A DNA stretch of 64,000 nt from Poronia punctata (taxonomy: Eukaryota; Ascomycota; Sordariomycetes; Xylariales; Xylariaceae), in NCBI GenBank assembly GCA_022579005.1, contig MU401509.1, forward strand, positions 62,001-126,000. Direction: 5' to 3'. Numbering within the stretch: position 1 is the stretch's first letter; the number at the start of each line of letters is the position of its first letter. The notes under the pieces are model-generated. The model was not told the DNA's origin, did not search any database, and was given only the letters and a program-made list of their open reading frames with translations. This document shows positions 21,808 to 33,800 of this stretch, piece by piece. The position numbers and the translations under genes were made by a program.

Positions 21808-24800
21808 GTTGTTGGGCGTGTTCTATTATGGACGAGGTGTGACTATGCTAAAGTAGACCAAGACGGGCTCCCCGATGAGTCTCAAAGGGACAATATTTTA
21901 TGTGAGGGAAGGGTTTGATGAGTTGATGGTTGTTGTTGGATGATGGCGTGTGAGTCGTGACGGGTGGGGAGTGATGTTTAAGAAGTAGAAAGTTAAGTCA
22001 GTTGGTCGTGTGGATTGGCTCTAGAAAAATAGGTAAATATGGAATCCATGCGGTTATTCAACTAGTTTGTGGGAAGCAATCACCCCATGTGCAATTTTAA
22101 TTTTGTTCTTCCTCTTGCGTTCTAGGTATGGGACTTGTATAAGGCACGGAAACGATGACCAGGTGACCCGAACCTGCCAAGGTAGGTGGAATAGATGTGG
22201 TCTGGCCTGTACTAGGCTTGCCAAACGAGTGTATGTCGAATGTAAAAGAAAGTCGGGACTGGGACTGGGCTTACTGGCCTTGAGTCAGTCTGCCTTCAAA
22301 CTTCCTGTTGTTCTCAAGTCATACGTTCCTCCCTTACGCCCTTTTCGCGTTTTGACTTCCTTCCTGTTGCGATTTGCGGAGGTGGGCAATTGATGTACTT
22401 CTCATTGGCACATACAAACTTCCCTTCCCCATTTTCAGCAGTATGTGGGGGGATGTCACTGGAGGTCACTTGCTATTACAATCTCTGCTGGGCAAGTACG
22501 GACAGTGACCTTTTACGAGCTTATCTTACCACATTTTGCACCGACTTTTACAGATTTTTAAGTTAGGTGACTACAGGCGAGCAGGAATCCTGGGAAATAG
22601 GTTATTATTGGCAGCCAGTTACCGTTGATGCCGGGCATTATGGAGGAACATGATACATCCACCATTCAGTCGGGTCCCTCTCCACGAAGTTCGAACGCTC
22701 CATTACCCCACTGCTTTCCTCCACCGCCCCCACCTCCCTCCGCTTTACTATCGTTTACCGAACGATCCCCAGACAATGGTCTGATCCTGTGCGACGCTGT
22801 CAAGACAACGAAGAGACAATAAAGATCGAAGGCCTGGACCGACCACTTGAAATGCATATCAAGTAACAATATATGGGAACATCATAGCTGTGTTATGACA
22901 AACTCCGGGTACCCGCGAGAGCCGATTGCCAGTGTATGCGAGATACCGCACCTCGACACACACGGTATGACCTACTCCGCACTTTCGGTGCTCTCCTATG
23001 TACAAAAGGTTACCAGCTTAGCCTCTCCCCACGTGTCGTCTGTTGCTTCCAATTTAACTAAACGGGCACCTAGCTAAAACGGCCAGTGGCCCGTCGGCTG
23101 CAGGGGCGCGGTTTATGGTGCGTGGGTAGGATCTTTTGAACTTTGGACCCCTCTGACCCCCACCGAGCAAGGAGAGGGCTACTGATCTACCTACCTACAT
23201 ACATAATTACCTGATAACTACCTGTCTACGAGTACGACCTTACTCATAACGTACATACTCTACCCATGGAGTTCACATGCGCTTCCCCAGGGTCTGTTTT
23301 CCCGCTTGGAGATGGCGATTCGGCTCCTGCGCGCGCTAATCGAGGACGGGGATCCCCGTTTCATCTATTTAGCGGCTAGGCACATTTTGTTATTATTTCC
23401 GACAGTACAGTCACTCACTCAGTTCTAAGGTAAGACCCTTGGACTTGCCATCTACTATTGTTGTCTGGGTGGGATTGAAGGGGCCACAATGAAATGGAAT
23501 ATCTGCTCTTCGTATGCCTCGGTTGTTGTTTAATACCTGACGATTTCCATAATAGGCCGTTTGTCCTTCTACCCGACGTCGCTTATTCGTCAAGCCATAT
23601 TAAGGATTAGAGTGTGCTGAATATCTGGTTCGGCAGGCAACAGTATATAAGACAATCGGTCGGCTCGATGGCGTGATGCAAATCATGGTCTCCTTTGTAT
23701 GCAGGCTGTCATAGCTCATAACCGCAAGCTGCTATAAGAGGATGCATACAACTTCTTATATGCATTTGGAATAGGCACATTATCAATGAAGATGGAAGAC
23801 CTTACAGTCTACCGTTTAATTATAGAGGTAGTCGCCTGCCAGGTTTGTCTCTCTGACCACCATCAACTTATAGCTCCCGAGGCGTCGTCGTTACATTGAC
23901 CCCTTATCGCTTATTGGTCACCGCGCCCGAGTCTTGGACCAGCTTTTTATTTTATTTTCCGAGCTTGCCGATTAGCGATTGGGCCAGATCGTAATGCGTT
24001 TATTGCTTACCGACTAGCCATATAAGTCTTGTCCATGACTCCCGAGAAACGAGGTTTTATGTTGGCTAACCTAGGAAATTCCGTCGTCCTCAGAGAGACG
24101 GACATTGCATTGCCCCATGGAATTGATAGGAGGCTGTTCACATTTCGTGAAATGCAACTCTGGGTCGAACAGGGTAGGTAGGCAATTCCACGATTTCAAA
24201 CCAATCCATCTCCGTTTCGGACTTGGCGGTCCGGCAGCTTTACCGAGGAGGCCGTCCGGGGCGGAAAACCAAGGGGTAAGTCGGCAGAGATCCTTGATCG
24301 TTCTCCGTTTGTGACGATCTGAGACGTGCGTGCTATTCTGCTTCCGCCAAACGCGCACTACATTGGTCTGCGAGTCTCGCTTTCTCCTGCCTACGTTGAT
24401 TAAATAGTTAAAGTATGTGCCCGTCGGAGAAATCCGATTTTCTGGGCGGTCTTGGTGTGTGGAGAAAAGGGAAGGTTGGAATTAAAAGCGCCGTGTGATT
24501 CGCTGTGTAAGAACCGTGATGGCAACCTACCTACCTAGACGCCATAGACGCTCAATAAGGGGCCGGCCGAGCCAGCGTAGTATCTTGAAGTACGGGAGCT
24601 ACTCGTAGACTCATCCAGTCATCAACTCGGTCGCAATGACTTTAGGTATGGGTTCGTTGTTACGGTACAGGAGGCTGTTGATAATGGAACCTGTATGCAT
24701 TCCTATGTCATACCGTCGCATTGGAAGGTCATTCGAGTCTTTCCATATCAACATACTATGTCCGGACCCCTGGCGCATGCACAGTTGCTGCAAGAGCCGA

Positions 24801-26363
24801 AGAGCAGACGCCGTTACCTTGTGGTCTTCGACCTCCTGAACTTCACCGGTATGGACGGAAAGGGTATTTTCGCCTCGCGACCAGAAAAAGAGAGCGTTCT
24901 AGCCTATATGCAACTTCTCTCTTCCAGATGGCGTATTCCCGTTGTCTCCTCCAGCATGGAGCACGTTACCTACCCGCGCCTGAACGCCCATCCACAACCC
25001 AGATAGAAAGGTAGACAATGATTTGCTACCATGAGACTGATTGTTGATGACAACTTCCGACCTCAGATCTGAGCCTCTTATATGAAAGCCCCATGCCATT
25101 TTGACGTGCTCATCGGGCCTAACACTACAGAACAAAAGTTGTTCGACCCTAGTATTCTCCCGTTTTTACCCAGGTCATAACAAATACGAACTCGGGATAG
25201 GGCCGAGGGATATTTCCTTGGCCAACCCCGCCAATACCTCGCATCGAAGGAGGGGGGTAGGTGCAGAAGCACTCGCAACCGACTTGGGTAGTTGCGGGTG
25301 GGAGTGCTTTCCCTGATGTGGTGCCTACGTCAGTCAATCTGCCCAGCAGACTGGCTTGATCCTTCCTTCTCTCTCTTGCTGACTAGAAACTGAAGAGCCC
25401 GCCTAGTGTAAAGAGCGTCACTGTCGACATTTTATTTGAAATAGGATTAAATGCTGAGTATGATAGCATGACACAAACCATTACGGCGGAGGTACCATGC
25501 TACTGTTACCCAGATCCGAAATTTAAACAGAACGAAAACCAGACCCTGGGAGATTATTGACGAGTTTTACACCGGTAGCGCGAACGGCAAGGGCGAGGCC
25601 GCGTATGGCGAAGAAAAGGATGGGCACAGAGTGGAAGAGGAAGACAACAACAAGCCAATGAGTCTTGATATCGGTGAAAGTGCTAAAGAACGATGCTTTC
25701 CTCCCCTCCTCTCCTCTCCTTCTTGTGTCATGAAAAAACCCAGAAGAATACAAACACTAACTCTATTATAGTGCTACGCTCGAGGGCTCAAACAGAACTG
25801 AATGATGCGACTCAGACCCATAGCGAGGATGCGACGTTGACCCTGGCTTGCGTCACCCTGGATAATACTTTAGCAAAAAAGTGCTGTGCATCTGACGAGA
25901 CCATGGATAGGTCCACCTACATGTCTTGGGCGGCCTTTGCGTAGGTAGTTAAATTCGAGAAATTGGCAGAATGGACAATTAATAAACTGGCTTAGGGAAA
26001 GCATGATTTGATCACCAATGGACACGACAGAGATTGGACATGGAACAATCCTATCGTATATTCAACCAGTTACCGATAGAAAGCCACGCGTCGTGCGTGA
26101 CATGCCGAGAAGCCTCGTTATATCAACTTCGAAGCGATATCAGCTGAACAAAGGTAAAGGATGGTCCCTTTCACGTGGACCAATGCCGTCCGCCCCTCGC
26201 TTCCACCCATTAGGGGAAGTCGTTGAACTCTGCTCCGCCGGACTCTATGCTCTTTGCATTTAGGGCTCAGGATCCCTTGCATCCACAGATGGATGTAAGC
26301 CTGGAATCAGAGCTGCGATATCCATTCCCGCTAACGAAATTCGTGTAGAGATCTATCTTTCGA
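21808..26363. other. Long gene-poor region
   Basis: About 4.5 kb with no gene I can support. Frames at 22067-22393, 24071-24358, 24695-25006 and 25523-25753 have no recognisable motif. There are CCTA/TAGG runs but no long repeat. It may hold non-coding RNA, decayed DNA or genes with very short exons. Confidence 0.4.
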
Positions 26364-26717
26364 TCAAGTTGGGTTTGCGTTGTGCCTTGCAGGTAGGAAT
26401 CTTCCTTCCCAACGATTCTCAACCTCCAGGTCCCACCTCGCCAACCGATAATCCATTGTCGTCAAACGGCTCCAGTCCACATCGGCCCTTTCCCAGGCGG
26501 TGATGAGCAATACCCCTGGCCGCGTTTGAAGTTCGTAGCACAAGCTCCGCTCCGCTTTTTGCGCTCTTACCGAGACGAGAGCCATACTACGGCGGGAGGG
26601 AAATGGCAAGGTAATACCCCGCCAGGCGATGGTCGATGGAGTGGTCAACGGGCTAATATTGTCTTCAGCGGCAAGCCCGAGTTTTTCTAATTCGGCCCGG
26701 CTTGGTTGATGGGACAT
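26364..26717 (-). CDS. Hypothetical small protein ORF
   Basis: An uninterrupted frame of 117 residues starting MSHQPSRAELEKLG and ending RFLPARHNANPT. Composition is protein-like, with a possible motif TMDYRLARWDLEVENRW. I recognise no family, signal peptide or membrane segment. It lies 178 bp downstream of the Kre9-like gene on the same strand, and could also be a remnant exon of a lost gene. Confidence 0.3.
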   Translation of the reverse strand: MSHQPSRAELEKLGLAAEDNISPLTTPSTIAWRGITLPFPSRRSMALVSVRAQKAERSLCYELQTRPGVLLITAWERADVDWSRLTTMDYRLARWDLEVENRWEGRFLPARHNANPT

Positions 26718-26895
26718 GGTCCATCCTCATACAAGATGATGGTCGTCTCATCTTGGCCTTCTTCACTGGTTATGCTGAAACCGAGTGGGGTCGGGACGAA
26801 TATCCAATCACCCGTCTCGAACTCTAGTTTTTCATCGTATAGGATCACACTTGAGCCGGTTCGGTTGAGATGGTTCGAGTTTAAACCTCACCCAC

Positions 26896-27979
26896 TCACT
26901 CAGTCCGAGGCTCCTTGAAGTTCCCCACAGCGTCAAGTTCAGACCTCGTGTTGGAGTCCAACTCTCTAGGAAGCTGTGTCGTCGCATCGACCTCCCGAAC
27001 GAATTCGTCGCCCTGAAGCTCATGAACCTCTCTCTCTATCTCCACTCCGTCCTTCTCGTACTTGACCCCATCGCCTGATTTTTTCTCACTGTCTCGAGCG
27101 TCCAGCTCAGGCTTCATATATGCCCCATGGTCACCCTCAATGCCTTTTTCGTTTCCGTTATTCTCCTTTTTACTCGCGCTAGCACGGAATTTCCGTCGAT
27201 AAAACAGCACCAAGACGATAAGCCCAACGACAAGACCTATACCGGCTATGGCACCTACGACGATGCCGGCTAAATCGCCTTTGGTCAGTTGTATGTCGAC
27301 CCCATGCGCGGGCGCACTCGATGTATCGGCGGCGGGCGTCGCTTCAGGCATTCCTGTGTTTGTCGTTGTTGTCGATGTCGCTATTGGAGAAGAAGAAGAA
27401 GAAGAAGATGATGATGACGACGTTAAAGGGGAGGGGGTCATGAATAATGGTGTGTTGTTGGCGTTGTCATCGTTTCTGGTTTCTCGGCTCTGAATGCTAA
27501 ACCGCTTCGTGTAGGCCCAACTTTGTCCATCGTCAAAGACCATGCGTATACTGTATTCCTGTTCCGGTCCGGAGCCCGAGGGTGCAGTGACGTGCCAGTC
27601 GTAGGGACTCTTGAGGAGGTCGACTTTATCTACTTTCTCTGTCAGGTTTTCGCCCTCTTTTGCTTCTTCGTCTTCCATCATTATGCCACAAAGTACAAGA
27701 ATGGGGGGAGTTGGGCAAGGTATCTATCTACTCACCCGAAATAAGCTCCGTCTCATATTGTTCATCATTACTAAAGTCGTCAAGTAAGACGAGCTCCAAA
27801 ACGCCCATGGAACCATCGACGAGATCGACTTCTGTCGCCGTCCACGTCCATTTGATTGGCAAGTTGTAGCCCTCGTCGAAGACGGAATTGGGAAGGATTA
27901 GGTCTGTCGGGAAGCCGAAAGTAGAGCTATTTGCTGTTCCCGCTGCAAAAAACAACAGGATGGCGGTTAGAAGCTGCAT
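26896..27979 (-). CDS. Kre9/Knh1-like extracellular domain, single-pass membrane protein
   Basis: Exons 27736-27979 and 26896-27671 (64-nt intron) give 339 residues. There is a signal peptide (MQLLTAILLFFAAGTANSS). The extracellular domain has NLPIKWTWTATEVDLV, YDWHVTAP and EYSIRMVFDDG, the pattern of the Ser/Thr-rich, GPI-anchored or Kre9/Knh1-type Ig-like domain. A Ser/Thr-rich stalk follows with a (Ser)11 run at about 166-176, then one transmembrane helix at about 214-238 (IVVGAIAGIGLVVGLIVLVL), a basic YRRKFR stop-transfer and an acidic cytoplasmic tail of about 100 residues. The build resembles fungal cell-wall sensors or single-pass wall proteins. The role is not known; a wall-related function is inferred from the domain and topology. 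Confidence 0.78.
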
Positions 27980-28767
27980 CTTTACCCCCGGGGGCTCTGT
28001 TTACTCCGGGTGGAATTTATTCGCGACAACGTAGGCAAGTTAATGATGGAAGAGTAACTAATAACTGACTATTTTACAATCAAGTTATTACCTACAGACA
28101 AATGCAAATGCACAGAGAGATGGGAACTTGAAGAAGGAAAGAAAGACGACGCGATGGCACATCGCCGACCCATTTCATTTTAATGGACCTGTTAATAAAA
28201 CTAGCTCTCAATCGGGGCATCGTCATTAGAATCCTTCCAACCTTTCCATCCTTCTGCCTTGGTTTTCCTGTCCCTGGAAACTTGGACCAGACTAACTCTA
28301 GACGCGATGCCGGAATTGGGGTATGATTTACAACGTGCTTTTAGCTGGGATGTAAAAATAGTAAGAGCTATGTTTTGACGGATAGATGATCTACTAGTTC
28401 GGTAATTAGTACACTCGTACGAGAGAGAGGTAAATATAACGGTTTTGGGATTATGTAATTCCTACGACTTTGGTTCATGTTGTTGTTGTTGTTGTTGTTG
28501 TTGTTGATGATGTGTTGATAGAAATGTGCAAGTATGAGTAGATGGTTGTTTTGACCAGACACCATCTAAGTTTTACGAGTGATTCTGATTTTAAATGCAA
28601 CATGCACGGTGTCTCTTTCAGACAGGAAGGGGGGAAAGAAGATTTAAACAGAATTCCCTTGCTATCGCTTAATACAGAATACCACTCGTAACAAAATTTG
28701 ACAAATAAAACTAAATATTTGTCCCGATCCCAAACCCGACGCCACGCCATGACATGATGAAAGATGG
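27980..28767. other. Intergenic region
   Basis: Includes a (GTT)n microsatellite at about 28477-28506. No gene is seen between the two minus-strand genes. Confidence 0.5.
28477..28506. repeat. (GTT)n trinucleotide microsatellite
   Basis: About ten GTT units. The complementary (CAA)n appears at about 53776-53800 and before a splice acceptor at 13105-13120. Confidence 0.9.
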
Positions 28768-30423
28768 CTATAAAGTAAACCTAAACCCCTTTTCCACCTG
28801 TTCCCGCGTAGGCCCGAACCTCCCCAATCCCTCCCCTTCCTCCCCCCTATTATCCAATTTCCGATTCTGTTTGACAAGATAAACCCTCGCGCCGACCGCA
28901 AACCCGGCCGCCAAGACCGTCACACCTACAAAAACCCCGAAAGCGACCAGATATCTCGGCCGGCCGAAAAACAAATACGAACCCCAGATATTCGGCGTGT
29001 TATAGATGGAGTTACTGACCGCAATCGCGGCCGCTTTCTTCGCTGCGGGTCCGGCCATCATGTTCGTAGTCAACCACGAGAGCGCGACGACGGTGGCGGC
29101 GTAGACGCAGCCGGGGAGGAGCACGATGGCGAAATAGCGCGCGACGATGTCATTCGCGGGAGAGAGGAGGAGGATGATGTTGGTGACAAGACAGAGGAGC
29201 AAGGGGGTGAGGATGTGGTAGAAGCGTTCTTGGGATCTGTCGGAATGCCAGCCGTTGAATAACATTGCGAGGATGCAGAGGACGAAAGGGGGGCAGGTTA
29301 GACCGTAGGTCGTGGTGAGGGGGTAGCCCAGGGATTGGATCACGGACGGGAAGAAGTTCACGACGGTGCCGACCGTGTAGGTGCAGTACAGGATTCCGGT
29401 TATCAGCCAGAGTTTCGGGTCGGAGATGGCGAGGACGAAGCCCTTCCAGGAGGATGTCTCTTCGTCGGAGTAGTTGGAGTGGTTGGAGTTATGATCGGAA
29501 GTGTAGTTGTATCGGATGAATTCATGTTCGAGCGGGGTGAGGAAGATGATTTTCTTCTGGTGGGAATTCGGTAGGAAAAAGGAAAATATGCTGGCTATGA
29601 CGACGGTTGAGATCCCCTCGATTAAGAAGAGCCATCGCCAGCCTGATAATCCTCTTTGGCCGTCGAGTTGTAAGATGCCGATTGCGAAGAGGCCGCCTAC
29701 GGCGTTGCCGATTTGGGATCCGGAGTATAGGATTGCGGTCCGGAGGGCGAATTGTTTGCGGTTGTAGAATTGGGATAGGAGGAATAAGGCGCCGGGGAAG
29801 AACTGAATAGATTTAGTCAAAACGCATAGTTGTGACGTCGGGAATAGAAATAGGGGTTGGACTTACGATTGCTTCTATTACACCGAGGAGAGCTCGAATG
29901 GCTAAAAGATGGCTGAAATCGTGGACGACGGCGGTCAAGGCTGACATGGCGCCCCAGGCAGCCATACCCATGCAGATGTATATACCCGGCCAGGTAATCT
30001 TGCTGGCGAGGAGGTTGGAAGGGGTTTGGGCGAGGATATATCCGATGAAAAGAATGCTTTTAATTCATCACATCTCTCAGTCAACCCCTTTTCAACCATG
30101 CATATATATAGAATACCTAGGTTAGATCAGTTCACTCACCTAACAGCAGTTTGATACTGAACATCAGTCATGCCCAAATCCTCTTGTAGACCCGCTAACC
30201 TCGCACTGGCGATGTTCTGTCTGTCGAGGTAGTTCAAGACGTACATGATGAGCAGGATAGGCATCATGACAAGGTCCAACTTGAGCGTTGCTCTCCGACT
30301 AAGTCTGGCATAGTCTTCTTTACTTAGAGAGGCGAGATTCTGGGGCATGGATTTATTTCCGACATGGAGGGATTCCAGACTGCCCTTTTCTTCTTGGGAG
30401 TAGCTTGATTCGCCGGAATCCAT
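28768..30423 (-). CDS. MFS transporter, anion:cation symporter family (Dal5/Tna1-like)
   Basis: Exons 30140-30423, 29867-30056 and 28768-29802 give 502 residues. The N-terminal tail is hydrophilic. The ACS-family motif MYVLNYLDRQNIASARLAGL opens the first helix region, and GYILAQTPSNLLASKITWPG, RALLGVIEAIFFPG and GWRWLFLIEG follow. The C-terminal half has the usual LWLITGILYC and FGRPRYLVAF helices. Members carry allantoate, nicotinate, pantothenate, biotin, tartrate and other small carboxylates across the plasma membrane. Its neighbour is a ketopantoate-reductase-like gene 1.2 kb away on the same strand, and the sugar-acid enzymes lie 7-18 kb to the left, so a carboxylate substrate is plausible but unproven. 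An in-frame ATG at 30483 would add 20 residues; 30423 (MDSGESS) is more family-like. Confidence 0.87.
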
Positions 30424-31604
30424 CTTGTGTGTGGGATGAAACGAGTTGATGAGGACGAACAACCTATCTAGACCTAGATTCAAGATACTGTCATCTTTAA
30501 GTATTCGATTTGAATATCATAAAGGCAAACAGTATAAAAGAAATCAAAGCTAACTTGAAAAGTCGAGAATGATTCCGAGTATGACGACTTCCTACAGGTA
30601 GACGACTATCAGCAAAAGCAAGGAGGTACCCGAGGCACTGTACACATGTCAAAGATACGCCCTGTACTACCAATTATGTCAGGATACATATATCACTTCC
30701 CACTCAATCTAATCCATCCCATCTCCCCGCACAACTCCCCATGCCTATTAATCGGCGCCGAGAGAGTCTATGTAAGTACTTGCTTTCTTATAAAACGTCA
30801 ACAGTCATGTACCCCGTCTTATCTTTCGTGACGTATTTCCTATGTATCTTACCCCACGTTCAGGGACGAAACGAAAGAAATATATCTCCGGAAGACAATG
30901 TCTCAACTCACCCCCTAAAACAAAAAGGAATCTGTCCGGATTTGTGTGTTTCGTTGAGACATCAAACCGGCCCGAAACATGTTGTTACACGGTTGATCAG
31001 ATGAGTTTGTGGTTAAATGCAAGCATATCATTGGATTAACTTGTCAAGTCAATCCAGAAACAAAAATAAAATACGAGTTTCATTAAACAATCCGGGATTT
31101 TGGATTCAACAGGTTCGGTCTAGACTTGCCGGGACTGAATCTTCCCTCTATGACTTGAAGACCACAACGTATCACTTTGTGTTGGAGTTCTCCGGCCACG
31201 TGAAGAGTGATTGATGAAGAGAAGCCGGCGTTAACCGGTAACACTTACTGATTCCTACTTTGAGTTGTCCCGTTATACTGAGAATCAAAGGCCCTGCATA
31301 TATAAATATGTACTGTCAAAAGGTGGCTTGAAAAATGACGCCCGCGGCGGTTATCTATTAGGCTACGGTGGTATTAAAACCGGTAAACGTTAATTGCCTG
31401 CATATCCGAGCGTATACGCGAAAATACAGCATGTAGGGAGGCGCGGGGCTTGAGGATGACGATTAAATTATTTCTTGACCAGCATAGACCTTTAATTACA
31501 TGTGTATGTGTATGTGTAGATATCCTCCACGAACCTCGCCGTCGCACCATAAACCTCTATCAAAAAAGTAGGTACCACGCATGATCCCTCAACCTCTTCA
31601 TCTC
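30424..31604. other. Intergenic region
   Basis: About 1.2 kb of AT-leaning DNA between two minus-strand genes. Short frames at 30646-31214 have no recognisable content. Confidence 0.5.
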
Positions 31605-32103
31605 TTACTCCTCTCCCAAAAACCTCCTATTAATCCCCCCAAGCAAAACATAAACCGTCTCAAGCACCCCGATCCCCACCCCCAACTCCCTCCCCTTCCT
31701 AACCACATGTCCAAGAATAACCTCCACCTCCATCGGTCTACCGTTCCTCCTATCGACTTGCATACTACTCCCGATACTTTCCATCCCTTTAATCTTCTCC
31801 ATCAACCTATCCACCAGATCCCCATCTCCATCAATCCCCCCTACCCCTGACGCTTGCGCAACAGATATAACTTCCCCCATCAACTTCCTCGTCAAAGGCT
31901 CCGCATCAACCGAAGAATCCAACCAAGAATGCGTATCCAAATCCGTCAATGTAGTAAGAGAATTCCACGCAGCGTTCCACACGACCTTTTCCCAGCGCGC
32001 GACTTGTACATCTTTATCGACGAAAACTTCGACGGGGGTCCCGCCTCGACGAAGTAAATTCGCGAAACGATCAAGACTAAGACTCTCTCTCGCCTTTGCC
32101 GTG

Positions 32104-32137
<34 letters not shown>

Positions 32138-32366
32138 TGTTCATAGGCGGGGGAAGGGGGGGAAGGTATATACCCATCTGTGTATTTTCCGATGTTCCGT
32201 GATGGATGATACCCGGCGATGGTTGACTTGCTCCTACCCAGGTCTAGGTAGGTAGGTGACGGTAACCTCCACAATCAACAATTTCATCTTTTATTAAAAG
32301 TCGAGTAAAATCAAGTAAAAGTAAAAGTAAGAAAAGGAAAAGGGAAGGAAAAGGGAGGGCAGGAAG

Positions 32367-32397
<31 letters not shown>

Positions 32398-33267
32398 ACG
32401 AACCACACAAGAAATAATCTCATTCCCGGGAAACCTCTCCCGAAAAACATCTTCATTCCCCACCCCGTTCTGAATAATCACAATCGTCGTCTTTTCACCT
32501 TTACCTTTATCTTTACCCTCATCCCCATCCTCATCCCCATCTCCATCACATCCCCTACTACTAATAACAACAGGATCCAACTCCTCCGCCGTCCTTTCCA
32601 GATCAATCGCCTTCGTCGCACAAATGACGTAATCAAATATCTTGGTTGTTGCTTCTGCTGGGCTTTTGACCACTATATATCCCATTAAGGTAATTTCATC
32701 CAGTTGATTAGCAACAAACCCCACATTAGATAGAGAAATAAACAAAAGGAGACAAGAAGGAAGATGAGGGGGGGAAAAAAAAGGGAGGGGAGGGAAGTAG
32801 GTACCTTCCCAAGGTCTAACACTCCCTTCCCCATACCTCTCACTAAATACCCTGAGCCCATCCTTCTTCACAACATCGTAATTCGATCGGGCGACGACTG
32901 TTAATCGGATGTTTTTTTCTTTTTCTCTTTCTTTTTCTTTTTCTTCTGCTGATCGGGATCGGGATCGGGCTCGGTCGAGGATGAAGGCGTAAAAGGAGCC
33001 GATGCTTTATTTAATATCTCTCTTGTTTAGTATTATTATTTCATATCTTATTTTTTATTTATTTATTAAAAACATTTGATCATCTGTTATTTGGTAACAT
33101 TGAAGCTATACGGGGATTTTCGAGTGAGATAAAGGGATGGAGGGGATGTGAGTAGAATAGGACGTAGATAAGTATGTAGGCGAGGTAGAGGAAGGTACTT
33201 ACGCGCCTAGACCGTAAATGAGGATGTTGGTTGGATCTTGATCTTGATCTTTTAAAGTTGAAGCCAT
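31605..33267 (-). CDS. 2-dehydropantoate 2-reductase (ketopantoate reductase) family protein
   Basis: Exons 33203-33267, 32805-33004, 32404-32672 and 31605-32243 give 390 residues. The nucleotide motif ILIYGLGAIGSF lies at the N-terminus, VICATKA and IVIIQNGVGNED follow in the Rossmann domain, then TWVGASQPSPGIIHHG at the domain junction and a helical C-terminal domain (VWNAAWNSLTTL, about residue 275). These match the PanE/ApbA family, which reduces 2-oxo acids with NADPH. Three low-complexity insertions are present: RSRSRSAEEKEKEREKEK, a DGDGDEDGDEGKDKGKG loop and an Asp10 run. The third intron uses a weak GTTCGT donor, chosen because it restores SCVTWVGA. Fungi have several paralogues, so a role in pantothenate synthesis is not assured. 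Confidence 0.82.
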
Positions 33268-33800
33268 TGGGTTCTAGCAACTGTTGGAAAGGAAAGGAAA
33301 GGGGAGAGTTTGTTTGTTTTTTCAGACTCTGATCAATGTTACTACTTCCACGTCCTTAACTTGACTTGACGTCTTGTAAAGGGTCGAATGACTAATGAGA
33401 TAATACCTACAAATTCTCGGACAAGGTTATGGATATATATGTACACAAATGTTTCAATGATCCTACCATATGCAGGGACAAGCTTATCCGGTGACAGATG
33501 CAAAGTACTTTCCACCTCGCTGCATCACCGGAGTCTGTGTTATGCGGGGTTGAGCGGGGGCGGGGTTACATTCCGGTTCGGGCGGATGTTATACACTTTT
33601 TAATAATTCAAGTACCTTAATTATCAACAGTTCTTTATGATAACAACAAGATATTGTATGAATATAACATGATATCCAATCTTGATGTGAAACCGAATCT
33701 TCCAATGAGGTTGTAGGAACGATGCTTTGCGTAAAATATAAACAACAAACTAATGCGGGGGTATCAGAAATGGAAAAGACCAAGTAAAAAGTTTATGAAA
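33268..33800. other. Upstream region of the reductase gene
   Basis: About 530 bp with no supported gene. It is bounded on the right by the decayed kinase/AIG2-like region. Confidence 0.4.

Noticed and set aside
25523..25753. Hydrophobic 76-residue frame, possible membrane protein
   Set aside because: One hydrophobic stretch only, no homology signal and no neighbouring exons.
26860..26900. GGTTCGAGTTTAAACC as a tRNA B-box
   Set aside because: No matching acceptor, D-arm or anticodon stem around it.
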